Below are positions 12,019 through 24,500 of a DNA stretch of 64,000 nucleotides, piece after piece. The position numbers were made by a program, and so were the translations under genes. This DNA is from Gnetum montanum (taxonomy: Eukaryota; Streptophyta; Gnetopsida; Gnetales; Gnetaceae), in NCBI GenBank assembly GCA_015680685.1, contig MNCI01000838.1, positions 64,001-128,000 on the forward strand. The letters are read 5' to 3'. Under the pieces are notes generated by a model that worked only from the letters and a program-made list of their open reading frames with translations, was not told the DNA's origin and ran no database searches. How positions within the stretch are numbered: position 1 is the stretch's first letter; each line of letters opens with the position of its first letter.

Positions 12019-15000
12019 ATGGCTTCCTCAAGAATCGTTGCTAATACCTTCAACGTTGAGGTTCCTTTCACAATTCAAGGCACCACTGGTGCCAAACAAC
12101 CACTCAACCTGATGCTAGAAATGCGTCAATCCCTCTGAATACAAAAATTGGGTCCTAAAGGCTTGGCCCAACAACAAGAGTGTTATAACTTCATCTGTGC
12201 AAAGGTGCAGGAAAATCTACCCTTGGATGTGCATGAATTCAAAGACAAACATAGCTTCGAGTTTTCTTACTGCGACAAGAAGGAATTCATTCCTACTCCT
12301 GATGCTTCCATCCTATTGACACAGAGAAATCAGTGGCATATAGACCAACTGATCTAGTTGGCTAGACTTAGGGAATAGCAGGACACAACGTCTAACCATG
12401 ATGATGCCTTCTAGGATGGACAGGAGGAACTTGATCCCTAATCTAACAGGGAAGTTCAAACCAACCCCATTACCGTCCCTCCTATCCAGTCTATCTAGAC
12501 CCATCCGTTATCTGCTACCACTCCCTTCATAATCACATCAGCACCTTCAAAACCCACAATTACATCTATGATGGGTAGCCATGTTAACCCCTCAACATAT
12601 CAATGACCTTTTTCACATGTTTCACCCATTTCATTTGCTATCACTATCCCTTTGCAAATTGTTTAGCAGTCCATTCCCATATCGCATCATGTGCCAATCA
12701 TGGCTACCCTGCCACATGTACACACCATACCGACTTCATAGCCATACATAGCTTTCACTTCCATTCCTGCATTTACATCTATCCCACCATCAGTAGTGGG
12801 TGCAAGTCCATCTATGTGGTGGACCCCATTCACTACTCCCCCCGCTATGCTACCATCGTAGACATCTCACAACATTTGCCAACAAACCCAAAAAATCCCA
12901 CAAATGGTACAACCTAGTGTGGGACTATGGTTTATCCCGTTGGCTATGCAAACAACCTATCCCACAGCCCAACTAATGGTTGCTGCCCTAACAACACCAC
13001 CTTCTGGGTGGTGGATGATGCAAGCAACACCATCTGTGGGGGCCATCCCAATGGTACCACTACTGGGTCATGTCGTTGCCCCCGCCACTCCACAAATGAG
13101 AGCTACCTCAGTAGTTCCCCAGCCATCTATGTCATCCCAGGGTCTGGACCAAGCATTCTAGCTCATCTAGACCATCACTAAGGAAATAAAATGCCTCAAG
13201 GCTATTGGGTCTGACACAGTACAAGTCATGAACTTTTATTAGGATGACCCCATCAGCCCTGCCATACCCACACAGATCCTACCTCTAGGGATGTCCCTCC
13301 CCCACTTCATGAAATACAATGGGAAGGGGGATCCCAATGCCCATCTTGTTATCTTTAGGTTTGAATCAGTTTTGTTACAACAATGGCCACACATGATTAT
13401 TCATGTATTCAATATGTCCCTAATTGGAAGGGCTTTAGATTGGTACCGCACACTACCATGCTCATCTATTTGAACTCTGGAAGAGCTTCTGACCCAATTC
13501 ATGACACGCTTCAAGTATAACTTGAAGCTAGAAATTGCACTGGACCAATTGATGAGCATGAAGTAGGAACCTCTGGAGCCGGTCCAAAAGTTCATCTAGT
13601 GTTGGAGTGCAACCCTTAATGAAATTTGCGAGTCCATCGTTGAGGCCCATTTGCTAGCCATCTTTAAGGGCTCAGTAAATGACTTCATCAAGTCTAAACT
13701 ATATTATCTCACTCCTCGAACTCTTATTCAGGCCTTCTCTTAGACTAAGAGCATACAAGATGCGGTCGAGGCAAGCAAAGACCTAGCCTACATTACCTAC
13801 AAGTACACCTTCACAAAGAAGAATAAGGGTAAGGCTGCAACTACCATAGTGGCTACCATGGCAAGTGAAGCCAAGCCCAAACCCAGTAACAATGGTAACA
13901 AGAGTAGCAAGAAATCGGCTGCACTTGCAGCTAGTCCCATGCCTAAGTAAGGCCATGCATTGCAACCTGCCATACCCATGCCTAAGACATCTGCACAACC
14001 CAAACCAAACTTTGAGCATAAAGATTGCTCAAAGTACACCCTGCTTCCCCTCAAGCCTTCAGATCTTCTGAAGCAGCTACTTGCAGCGAGGTACATCCAG
14101 CACAAGTAGATGTCAGAAGAGGAAATCAGGAGATACCAACACTATTGCAAGCTCCTTAGAAATCCTTCTTTGGCCTTGCCCAATGAGCCCCTCATTCCTA
14201 AGGGTTTCAAGCTAGACAAGTTTTTTGACTATCACCAACAGTGTGGTCACAACACGGATTACTGTCTAGCATTGTAGGATGACATCCAAATACTGATTGA
14301 TCATGGAAAACTAGTTTTGGATAAAAGCAACCCAATACGCCCTAAGAACCAACCTATGCATGTCTACATAGACCCCATCAACACCAACAATGTTGGTTAT
14401 GTCATCAATGCCATTGGTATTGATAGTGATCCTAGTCCATCCTAGCAGTCGTTCATGGTCTGTGTGCCTCAGGGTAGTGCACCAGCACCGCCAACAATTG
14501 GCCAAAGCCCGTAGCAACCATTTATCCTAAGGATTCCTTCCCGAGCATCCATCCCCATGCCACTTGTTAGCAAAACCATGCTACCCTACTCATTAACACC
14601 CTTAGCTCTATTTTTCATCAAGGGGCCAACTCCTTCAATAGCCCCGACCCCACGCAAGACAACCACACAATCTTCTCATCCTAAGGAATGAGAAGCATGT
14701 TTCACAAGTGAGACGACATCGAAGGGAAGTACCACCTCAAGTGTTCCCAAGCCTACATCATCACCTCCTACATCCATGCCCTCATCACCAAGGAGGGATG
14801 TTGATACAACAAAGCATTCCACACCACCCTGCCAAAAGGGATCTGAACTTAGATCCGAAACTACCCCTCCTCAGGAAATTTATTTTTTGGAAAAAATAAA
14901 AGAGGAGAAACGTGGTAAATAGGGAGATGGCCAAGACCTCTTGGATTCCCTCACCCAGGTCAAATAAGCTCTAAAACAAAAAAACACTACACTGAGCTTG

Positions 15001-15852
15001 TACGACCTAATCATGACATCTGTCCCACACCATGAGGCTCTGATCTACATGTTGACGATGATTCCAGTTGACAAGGACATGCTAGTGGAAGAGGAAGTAA
15101 TCCATTCGGTCCTACTTCCTTCTCCCCCTATAGAGCCAGAGCCATCTCAATTGACTTTCTATGACAACTCCATTAGGGAAGATCCTGAAAGGGGTCAGGT
15201 GACTACAACATCCTTATTCATCATAATTTGGGTTAGCCAATACCAAATATGAAGGGTACACATTGATAATGGGGCTGCCACAAATATCATCCCCTTCCCT
15301 ATTATGGACAAGTTGGGATTGGTCAACCAGATCAAACCCACAACCATGTCATGCTTGAAGTTGTTCAATGGGGCATGCGTCCTGGTGAAGGGAACCATCC
15401 AGATAGACTTCGTGGTAGGGGACCAGTTCCCCACAAACACAATGTTCATCATGGTTGAGGCGATGCCCAGTTTTAACCTGATCTTGGGGAGGCCATGGTT
15501 AGCACAACTTAGGGCTATCTCCTCACCTATACACTAGGAGATCCATCTTCAGTACGCAGGTAGGGAGGTGGTGATTCGTGGTGATGATGTAGCGACATAA
15601 GCAATCAACAATGTAGGCATAGAACAAGGCTCAAAGGTCATAACCTCTAAGAATGAAGCACTTTCCCCTATGCACACTAGCCATCTAGCAGAGGAGTCAG
15701 CTCAGCAAGCCGGTTCTCAACACGAAAGCAGATGAACAGAGTTGCCCTTCCAAGCGGAAGGCAATGATGCAGATGAAAGCCCTGGCAGAGCACCTTAACC
15801 TTATGCTTCCCTCAACCCATGATGGGTTAAGAAGTAGCTACGTGTAGTGTAA
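12019..15852 (+). pseudogene. gag-pro: Element B gag-pro (decayed)
   Basis: This is the structural polyprotein with aspartic protease. The start ATGGCTTCC matches the starts of F (53572) and C. Domains in order: an N-terminal region with LPLDVHEF (about 12220); a proline- and threonine-rich stretch; a gag core with FYQDDP-like text, then LPHFMKYNGKGDPN (13300) and LDWYRTLP (13436); KDCSKYTPL; a zinc-knuckle-like motif YHQQCGHNTDYC (about 14231-14265); a linker; protease with HIDNGAATNI (15258-15287); and ILGRPWLAQLR (15480-15515). The conserved tail YASLNP.WVKK.LR.V stops at 15852. The protease has D-N-G in place of the usual D-S/T-G. Stops such as those at 12138, 12355 and 13472 show it is dead. 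Gag packages the RNA and PR cuts the polyprotein. Confidence 0.85.
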
Positions 15853-15973
15853 CAACCCTACTGCTTCCATCCCAGTTGCCACTACTTTATGCATTTACTG
15901 CCTTTCTTGTTTTACGCACATATACATCTCTACTAAGCATCGCTTTCTCTTATCACATTTTTTCTTAAATCAC

Positions 15974-16090
15974 TATGGCCCAAAATGGCCCAAAACTATG
16001 ACACACGCAATGGCCTGAAATGGCCAAAAACTAGCTATGGCTCAAAATGGCCTAAAACTATCCATGGCCTGAAATGGCCTAAAACTAGCA
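15974..16090 (+). repeat. Hairpin array between gag-pro and antisense gene (B)
   Basis: About four units of the type GGCCTGAAATGGCCTAAAACTAGC lie 120 bp after the gag-pro stop and 170 bp beyond the antisense-gene stop. The unit combines a short GGCC...GGCC inverted pair with (T/A)AAACTAGC. Confidence 0.8.
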
Positions 16091-16163
16091 TAAAAGAGCA
16101 AAATTTTAGCATGACATTTAGCACATACACAATGCATAAGTTAGCATGGAATCAATTCATCTC

Positions 16164-16169
16164 TTTATT
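16164..16169 (-). terminator. AATAAA polyadenylation signal of the antisense gene (B)
   Basis: AATAAA on the minus strand lies about 90 bases after the stop codon at 16257-16259. It fits a plant near-upstream element and supports an independent transcript that ends before the array. Confidence 0.5.
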
Positions 16170-16256
16170 CAAAATTTTTCTCTCTTAGACAATGTTTGCA
16201 AAAATTTTGCAAAACTTCAACAAAAACTCAAAAATTTCAAAAAAAATCCCATGCTA

Positions 16257-19200
16257 TCATGGGTTGTTTCTACCTGCATCATCCGCTTCTACATCGCCTT
16301 CCACTGCACCATCCCCTACTACCTCTTCATTCCTTCTAGTCATAGGCCTCACAACTTCATCTGAAACCTACATTATAAGAGATAAAGTAGTCAGCTAGGG
16401 TAACACATGCAAGCTACAATAGAGAATAAGCATTAATATGATAGACAACGACTGACATGAGAAGGACCCACGTCTGTCTCGAAGGATATATGGGGTAAAT
16501 TGAGCCCAAGGTAGCGCCAGACCACCTCTTCCATGATGTCCACCCAACGCCTAATGCTAGGTTCAGCATCTATTGTAGCCTTCTCCTTTTTAACGACCAT
16601 CTATCTCAACGATCCTGAAGAGAAGGAGGCAGTTGTGGTCTCACTTGTGGGAAGGTTCACTTCCCATTCAGAAGACTCCATAACCTTTACCTACTTTTTG
16701 AACTTTTCATAAACTTTGAAAATGCCAATGGCATCTACAAATGCCTTATAGGTAAATGCTTCCATAGAAGCATCCCTATACAATCTACGATAGGAGGCAC
16801 AACCCAGTTTATACATATGTTTATGGTTCTTCTGGGAATACCCCCATTCGTAAACCCTGGCACTGAAATCCTTCCAATCCTGACATTTCTGGAGTAGCAA
16901 GTCCATTTTCATTTGCTACTCTATTATTTCATGGGTGGCTTCATTGTTCATATGCACAGATATCCAAAATTTGATGTAATCTACCATAGCCATGCACTAA
17001 TCCTCGTTATTGGTATCACGAGCTATGAGGAATTCATTCCTCGACTTGAGGTCTTCCACCTTGATGCTCAACTTAGCCTTCTTTCTCTCAGCCTTTTGGA
17101 CCTATTTCCATAAGTCTTTGTTGACATGCTTGTACTCCCACAAGGAGCAGGTCGAGTGCAAAGCACATTGGCTGACCTCATCATATGCACAACGAGGCAC
17201 CTCAGTCACCTCAGGTGGGAATGTAGGTATGACACCGAACTTCAAAGGCCATGTTGGATCCCATTTGAGTCAAGAGGCTATCACAACATAAAGAGCATAT
17301 CATTCACATTAGCATATAAAGTAACAAACTCAGAACTCTAGCATAGCAGCATGAGAGCATCCAACGCTACTACTTACCCATGTTAGGGTCGATTCGCTGA
17401 AGATAGCTGACCATGTCATCAACAACCCCCTACATAAATGTAAACTTATCAGGGGTCTAGAACCATGATTCCATTATAGGTGGTCCCAGAACCTTAGAAA
17501 TAGTGTCTATCATGTAATTAAATGAGTCAACAATTATTGAAATGGACTATGACAAGGCACACACATTACCGAACTCACCAACAACTAGTTATGGCTCCCC
17601 TTCTTGCTGATGCAAAATAATGGTGGTGGCCCTAGCAGAAGTCCCTCCTAGGTCTAAGCGGGCCTCTTCTTCATTTGCTAATTCCTTCCCTTTTAAGGAA
17701 CCAACATCCTTCTTATTAATGGGAGACTCTTCTTTGTCTCCAAAAATGTCTTCCTCATTAATAGGAGGATTTTGTCTAATGACAAGAGCCCCTACCTTAG
17801 CGGTAGGAGCTCCTTTCCTCTTGATTGAGGCCCTCTCTTCCAAGACTGGGGCCTCCATGTCTTTATTCATCACCTCCATCTTAGGAGCTGACACCTCTTC
17901 GTTGCCTTCTTCTTCTTCCTCTTCTTCCTCTAGCAGTTAGAAAACATGTTTGCATTACCTTAAAATAGGTCAGCATAACATAGATTCTACGCTATGCTAC
18001 ACTATCTAGCATAGCACAGCGTAGCAGGCATTAACAAAGTAGGTGAAGAAATAAACATGAATGAAAGTTTTTACCAATGGAGGATTGCATCCTCTGTAGT
18101 TTAAGCTACAGTTTCCATCCTTCCTCTTCCTCTGCATGAAGGGTTCCCTTAGCTAAAGCAAGCCTCTTCTGCTGCAACTTGATGATCATAGTTTTGGCAA
18201 TGAGACACTTCCCCTATCATACACTACCAACAGTAGTAAGGGGCATCTCTCCTACACTATCTTGGCCATGAAAGTTGTGGGCCACCCGATCCTTAGTCGT
18301 CACAGAGAATGACTCCCTAATTATTTCTAGGGGATCTTAGGCTGGGGTGGTCCTAAGGACCTGGCAGATCCATGGTTTGGAAATTTGGTTATGAATCTAC
18401 AATATCTAGATCCCTTTCTCATAGACCACCATAATGAATGTTGAAACTAGACTCCTGCTTCTTATGGAGCCCCACAATTTTAGCCTGCAAGCCTATACAT
18501 AGAAACCTAGCCCAGTTGTAGCAAGCCCCCTCTTCCATAACCTCGCGCATCACCCAGGCCTACTCAATTCCAAGGACATTCCTTTGGGAAAGTAGTTGGG
18601 GGAAGGCACGAGAATGGAAGATGGGGTAAACTTCTTTAGCAGGTCCTACTTTGACCTTCTTCATAGGGATCCCCCTCTGCTCTTTAGCAATCCCTATCCA
18701 CTCCATAATGTCATCCTTTTGAAGGGTTAACTCCTTCTTGGACTTTGACCCAATAAGGATTCCATCGGCAGGGATATCAAAAATGTCCACAAATAGCTAG
18801 TCATTGATGTCAATGATCACCTGCACACTGTGAATGCGTGTGTGGAAGTAGTCTTCCTTGTCAAAAAAGGAGACCACCAAGGAGAGAATCTCAATAGCAG
18901 GAATTTTTAGGTTCGAGGTCAAGAACAAATATGGCAACCTGGCTTTTTGGAGATTCTAGACCAAGGAATCTGAGGCTTTGCTATGTATCTAACACTGGCT
19001 CACAACTACTTTCCTATATTTGAAGTAGATGTTCACCTGTTGATTCTTGATGGTTACCACTGTCACCTCCTGGGGCTTCTTTTCCCCTGCAAAAATTTAC
19101 ATAAAAATGGTTAGCATAAGAACACAAAAATACAAAAAAAAATAGCAAAGACACTTCAGCATGTCACATCCACTCCTTAGCTTACTAGGTTTATACAGCA

Positions 19201-20660
19201 ATGGGAATTATGGGAGGGTGACCAAAATGTTTTCCAGGGGGATCAATTTCAAGGGTGCCCATCCCTCATCCAACGAACTAGACTCCTTACACATGTTGTA
19301 GAGGATGGGATATCATTCTGGATAGGTGGGGTACTTACCCTTACATTAACATATAACACCTATGTGGATGTTCTCAGCAGAACAGAACTCCCACAAGGCC
19401 ATCTCCGCTATGACCAAGGAATCCATATTACCGTGAAGGCCCTGGTCATTGATTAAAAACTTGGTAACAAAAACACATAATCAACATTTGGCCAAGCATA
19501 GCGACTATAGCATAGTATAGCAGAAATGACACTACAGAACTCACCTGCCAGCATAGTAGACGGTTTCTGGTGGGTTTTGAAAGCATGTTCCCATATGACA
19601 TGCAACAAACAATGTGTTGTAAGGATGGTAGCAGCTGTACTCAGGCATCTCCTAGATCCAATCCAAATGCCTCAAACCTTGGGGGCATGGGTCAGATCCC
19701 TCCCCCTACCCACTACCGACTACACCATCTCTAAGATGCCTTAGAATGCCCCAAGTTGCCCCAAGAAACAAAGTTTCTAGTATAATGGTTGCTACCTCCT
19801 CCTCTAAGTGTGACCAAATGATCACACTGAAGCATTGGAGGAGGAATTATAGGAACTTCTGTGCTCCTATCTTGAACCAGATTGCCCGATCTCCCACACG
19901 TGTATGAGGAGGAGGAACATTGGCTATGGGTTTGTTCATGTAGCATAGGACCCCCACAATGTCTAGAACAATTAGAATTGGCCTAATCACTATCCTGCAC
20001 AATAGAATAGCGAACGTTAGCATCACATTCAAAGTGCAACAGACACGTAGTGTAACAAAATCTAGCATTTTAGCATCTAACGTAAACATAACGCTCTTTT
20101 TATACATAGCATAGAAAAAATGTTGAAGCAATAGCATAGTAAAGATAACCTAGTGTAGCAACAGAGTGATTAGCCCTAATCAAAGCAAATAGCACTACAC
20201 CCTAACGAAACACGTGTCATACTGTCACATCACATGTAGCCAAACCCTCTTGGGGCTTCTACGCTACGCCACATGAAAGCCAAGTAGCTTAAACCATCCA
20301 AACCTCTATGGTAACGATAGCCATAACAGTGCTAGTTTAGGCGACCTTGCATGCAACAATAGTGTAGTGTTTGTGCATCCGCCATAGCCTAAACGGTAAC
20401 AACGACGATGTAAAGGCCGAAACAATGATAACAAAATGATAGGAAATACAAACATCCAAAATAAAGTCGTAGGAATAGGGATAGGACACAAAAGTGATAA
20501 CAGAAGCATAAGGAAATAGAGGAAGCATAGCAGCCTACCGGGTTAACGGCGTCTCCTCCCAAGTCACGACACGTGCATGTGTCACGCACCCTAGGGATTC
20601 CTTCACCTCATTGACCTTTGCGAGCACCAAGTGTGTGCATTCTTTCTTTGGAGCCATCAT
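16257..20660 (-). pseudogene. Antisense gene of element B (about seven exons)
   Basis: This unknown gene lies opposite to gag-pro and pol and between them. Exons, from GT-AG sites and comparison with C: 20660-20539 (start MMAPKKE, ends before GTAGGC); 19994-19545 (acceptor TTGTGCAG, donor GTGAGT); about 19450-19190 (IGVIC.CKGKYPTYPE); 19086 to about 18300 (EVTVVTIK, IFDIPADG, EWIGIAKEQRGIP, AFPQLLSQRNVLGIE, CYNWA); about 17930-17590 (acidic, E- and K-rich linker); about 17285-16620 (heptad-like, EVEDL-type coiled coil, NHKHMYKL); and about 16370-16257, ending GRNNP-stop. All segments align with the C copy. It has stops, so it is dead here, but the shared exon layout shows a selected ancestor. 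It may belong to the additional ORFs known from Tat elements; I cannot assign a function. Confidence 0.78.
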
Positions 20661-20807
20661 TTTGCTTGCTAACTCTTCCTTGCTACTATGCAAAAAATCT
20701 CCTTACTCTCTATTAGCACAATCATCCTATGCTCCACAATCGCTTTGTGTTCTGAATGTGGGCTCTACACGGTTACGGCGATGACTAGTTTACCAGGGCT
20801 TAATCCC

Positions 20808-20815
20808 TTTTTATA
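20808..20815 (-). promoter_or_regulatory. TATA box of the antisense gene (B)
   Basis: TATAAAAA lies on the minus strand about 150 bp before the MM start. The surrounding text GCTATAAAAAGGGATTAAG is nearly the same in C (GCCATAAATAGGGATTAAG at 39622-39640), so the promoter core and not only the TATA string is conserved. Confidence 0.68.
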
Positions 20816-21017
20816 GCCATAATGGTAGAAAAGGGAAACTTTCCTTTCTCTCTCTCCATTTAATGTGGGGTGTACCATGCAGTGTAGCATGCTCACCATG
20901 ACACCATAGCACTGTTGGCAATTAAAATAGGTAGATCTAGGCGAAAGATCTTGGCACACCTCGAGCTAGTCGTTTACTTTCTTGAAAAGCATAAAAAATA
21001 TATATTTTTAGTTACCA

Positions 21018-21410
21018 GTATGGAAAGACCTTAAACTAGCTACCCCAACATAGCAACAATTTTAGCAGTCTAGAAAGACCTTAAACTAGTAATCTTAGTG
21101 TAGCTATAATTGTGCTAGTTCAAAAAGACCTTAAACTAGTAATCTTAGCATAGTTACAATTGTGCTGGTCTGAAAAGAACTTAAACTAGCAATCATGATC
21201 TTACACGCGTTCGTAATCTGCAATGACACTAAACTAGCAGTCTCACATTTTCAGTGATTTTATGTTTTTACAATAGCAGCTTTCTGTATTGCATACTAGT
21301 AGTTTTGCATTTTACTTCTGAGCAGTTCGAAATGACACTAAACTAGCAGCCTTGCATTTACACATTGGCAGTTTTGCATCTTTAGCAGTTTTGCATCTTT
21401 GAATCTTAGT
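21018..21410 (+). repeat. 50-bp hairpin array between antisense gene and pol (B)
   Basis: The motif AGACCTTAAACTAG begins at 21026, 21076 and 21126 with a variant at 21176, an exact 50-bp step. Looser units with 'ACACTAAACTAGCAG' follow to about 21400. The full unit reads GGTCTGAAAAGACCTTAAACTAGC, a 5-bp inverted pair plus the shared tail. Confidence 0.88.
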
Positions 21411-21558
21411 GATCCCCCACAACTCTGAGCTGGTGGGTTTTGATCTTTGTCTCACACTTTACCAATTACACATTATTACTATTATGCAAATTTTTTCCAT
21501 TATATGTGATTACTGCGAACAAGTGCCACCTAAACAGACTTTTATTTCATTCTGGCAG

Positions 21559-24500
21559 GTCGAATGAAAATCTATCATGACCTCTCTACATCTTTAGCCT
21601 TAGTAGGTCCACATGGTAAGCTTGCAAGATAATTGAACCCAGACCTAATCAACTAGGAGTCAACCACAGCTAGCACCATAGCATCCTTAGAAACATCCCC
21701 ATACTAGCCCAAGTATCTGGTCCGAACTCTAGATTTAGAGGCCAAGGATGTAACCGAGGACCCTCTCATCAAGATGCATGTGACCACATCAAAAGGGGAA
21801 GTAAAAACCTTAAAACTTAGTTCCCTCTTAGATGCGAAGACATACAAATATGTAGCAAAAATTCTACAAGACAACATTAAAGTCTTCGCATGGTCATACA
21901 ACAACATCCCGAGTTTGGATCCGAGGTTGATACAGCACATCATTGTCTTAGACCCGCACATGAAGGCAGTCAAGTAGAAGGCCTACAAGGTTAAGCTAGA
22001 AATTACACTATCCATAAGGGATGAAATCACCAAGCTATACCAAGCTAGTTTCATCTGTGCAGTTGATTATTCGGAATGGGTTTCCAACATTGTTATGGTT
22101 TCTAAGAAAACAGGAGGAATACAGATCTGTATAGACTTCCAAGATTTGAACAAAGCAACGATCAAGGATAATTTCCAACTTCTAAGCATTGATCAACTCA
22201 TCAATACTATAATAGGTCATGCTCTATTATCCTTCATGGATGGTTTCTCTAGCTACAACCAAATTCGCATTAGCCTAGAGCACCAGCTAACAACAACCTT
22301 CATGACCCCATGGGGTACCTTTTGTTACACCATGATGCCTTTCGGGCTCAAGAATGCTGGAGAAACCTACCAATGAGCCATGACTTACATCTTCAGTGAC
22401 TACATCCTAGAAATGCTAAATGACTACGTGGATGATATAACGGTCAAGTCCAAAGAAGCTGCTGATCACCCACGTGATCTAGGGGTAGTCCTCAAGTATT
22501 TTCAAATGCATGATTTGTGCCTCAATCCTAAGAAGTGTGTCTTTGGGGAGAAAATAGGACGCATGTTAGGGTTTGTAGTATCGGAGGCTGAAATACGTGT
22601 GGATCCTGACAAAGTTAAGGCCATCATCAACCTAGCACCTCCTATGAACCTTAAGAAAGTGCGCAGTTTGCAAGGTAGGGTACAATTCATTCAAAGGTTT
22701 ATTGCAAAGTTAATTGACAAGTTACACCCCATGCAACATATTCTAAAGAAAGGGGTTAACTTTGAATGGACAACTCAATGTCAACAAGCCTTTGATGACT
22801 TGAAGGAAGAGCTTTCACACCTCCCAACTATGCACCCGCCACAAAGGGATAAGCCTTTCTTCATCTACCTTACCACCTCTGACACATCTATCATAGCACT
22901 GCTATGTTAGAAAAAAGATGATGGATCTGAGATACTAGTATATTATCTAAGTCATGCATTAATAGTGCACGAGGAATTCCCTTGCCTTAGTGTTTGCACT
23001 GAAAAATGGAGGCATTACCTATTTTGTAGTACAATCAATATTATTTGCAAAAGCAACATACTCTGGGCTATCATCAAAAACCTGTATGAAAGTAGCAGGA
23101 TAGCTAGATGGAAAGCAATAACCACAGAGTTTGACTTACACTATGTGAGCTAGTCATTAATGAAGGGTCAGGCCATAGCAATGCAACTTACGGCCTCACC
23201 CATCGATGACTAAGCAACCATAGATCTTGAATTTCCAGACAAGCACGTTAGCACTATTAATGACATCCCATCGCATCTCAAAGCTATCTTGCACTTCGAT
23301 GGCATCTCGACCGCATGGGGAGGTAGTGCAACTACCATCATTATGTTCCCCTTTGGGGAAATGCACCTGTTTTCTTATCGTTTTATGTTCCCCTGTACGA
23401 ACAACGTGGCAGAGTATGAGGGGCTACTCAGAGGCCTCTCAGCTGCCCAAACATTACGCATACAACACATGGCGATTTGTGGAGATTCATAACTAGTTAT
23501 GAATCAAATGACCGGGGTTCACACTTGCAAAGCTATGTAGCTACAACCCTATTGTGATCTAGTAAAGAGCTTGCTCAAATAGTTTGTAACTACAGATGTG
23601 CAACATGTGCCATGCAATGAAAACACAATAGCAAATTCCTTAGCCACCCTAGAATTAAGCATCCCACCACACTCGTTTGCAAATTTTCCTACCTCGATTG
23701 TCGAATGTACTGGGCCTATCACTCAGGTAGGACACGTGGCCTCTATCAATGCTGCAGACACCCAGGAATGGTACGCCAACATTAAAGCCTACTTGCAACA
23801 TGGAAAACCCCCAGGAGGATTGACATCTGGACAAAGAGATGCGATCTTAAATCATGCCCAACAATATATGCTCATGGGAGATAACACCATGTGCAGACAC
23901 TCCTATGAAGGGATAGTGTTGGCATGCATGGGTGGGGAGCAGGTGTAAAAGGTAGTTAATGAAGTGCATGAGAGACTATGCGGCAGACACATAGCACCTA
24001 GGGCTATGGCCAAGAAAATCAGATGCCTAGGGTACTATTGGTCCCACATGGAGCGTGACTACCTATTGAAAGTCAAGATGTGCAACACATGCCAAAGGCA
24101 TGCAAACCTCTTACACGTTGCACCTACGAAGCTGCACCCAATGCAGATCACATGGACTTTCCAGTGATGGGGACAAGACATCATAGGACCTATCACATCT
24201 AAGTCCTCTGTAGGGAATAGCTTCATCATCATCACCACTGAGTACTTTACCAAATGGGTGGAAGCTATTTTCCTAAGGAAGAAGACATCCCAACAGGTTT
24301 GCCACTTCATCCTGGATAACATTGTAATGAGGTTTGGGCTTTTGATGACTATTGTAACCGACAATGGGCCACAATTCAGTAGTATGGAAACTTGAACCTT
24401 ATGCAGCAATCTTGGCATCAGGAAATCATTCTCCTCCCCATATTATCGGTAGGTGAATGGGCAGGCGGAGGCTACAAATAAGACCATCATCAACTTGCTG

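Noticed and set aside
17620-17940. Plus-strand serine-rich ORF of 106 codons
   Set aside because: It is the complement of the acidic linker exon of the antisense gene, which has a counterpart in C on the correct strand.
21018-21410. 50-bp regular array as a CRISPR-like array
   Set aside because: The units are tandem and diverged throughout with no constant repeat and unique spacers, in a plant nuclear context with no cas genes.
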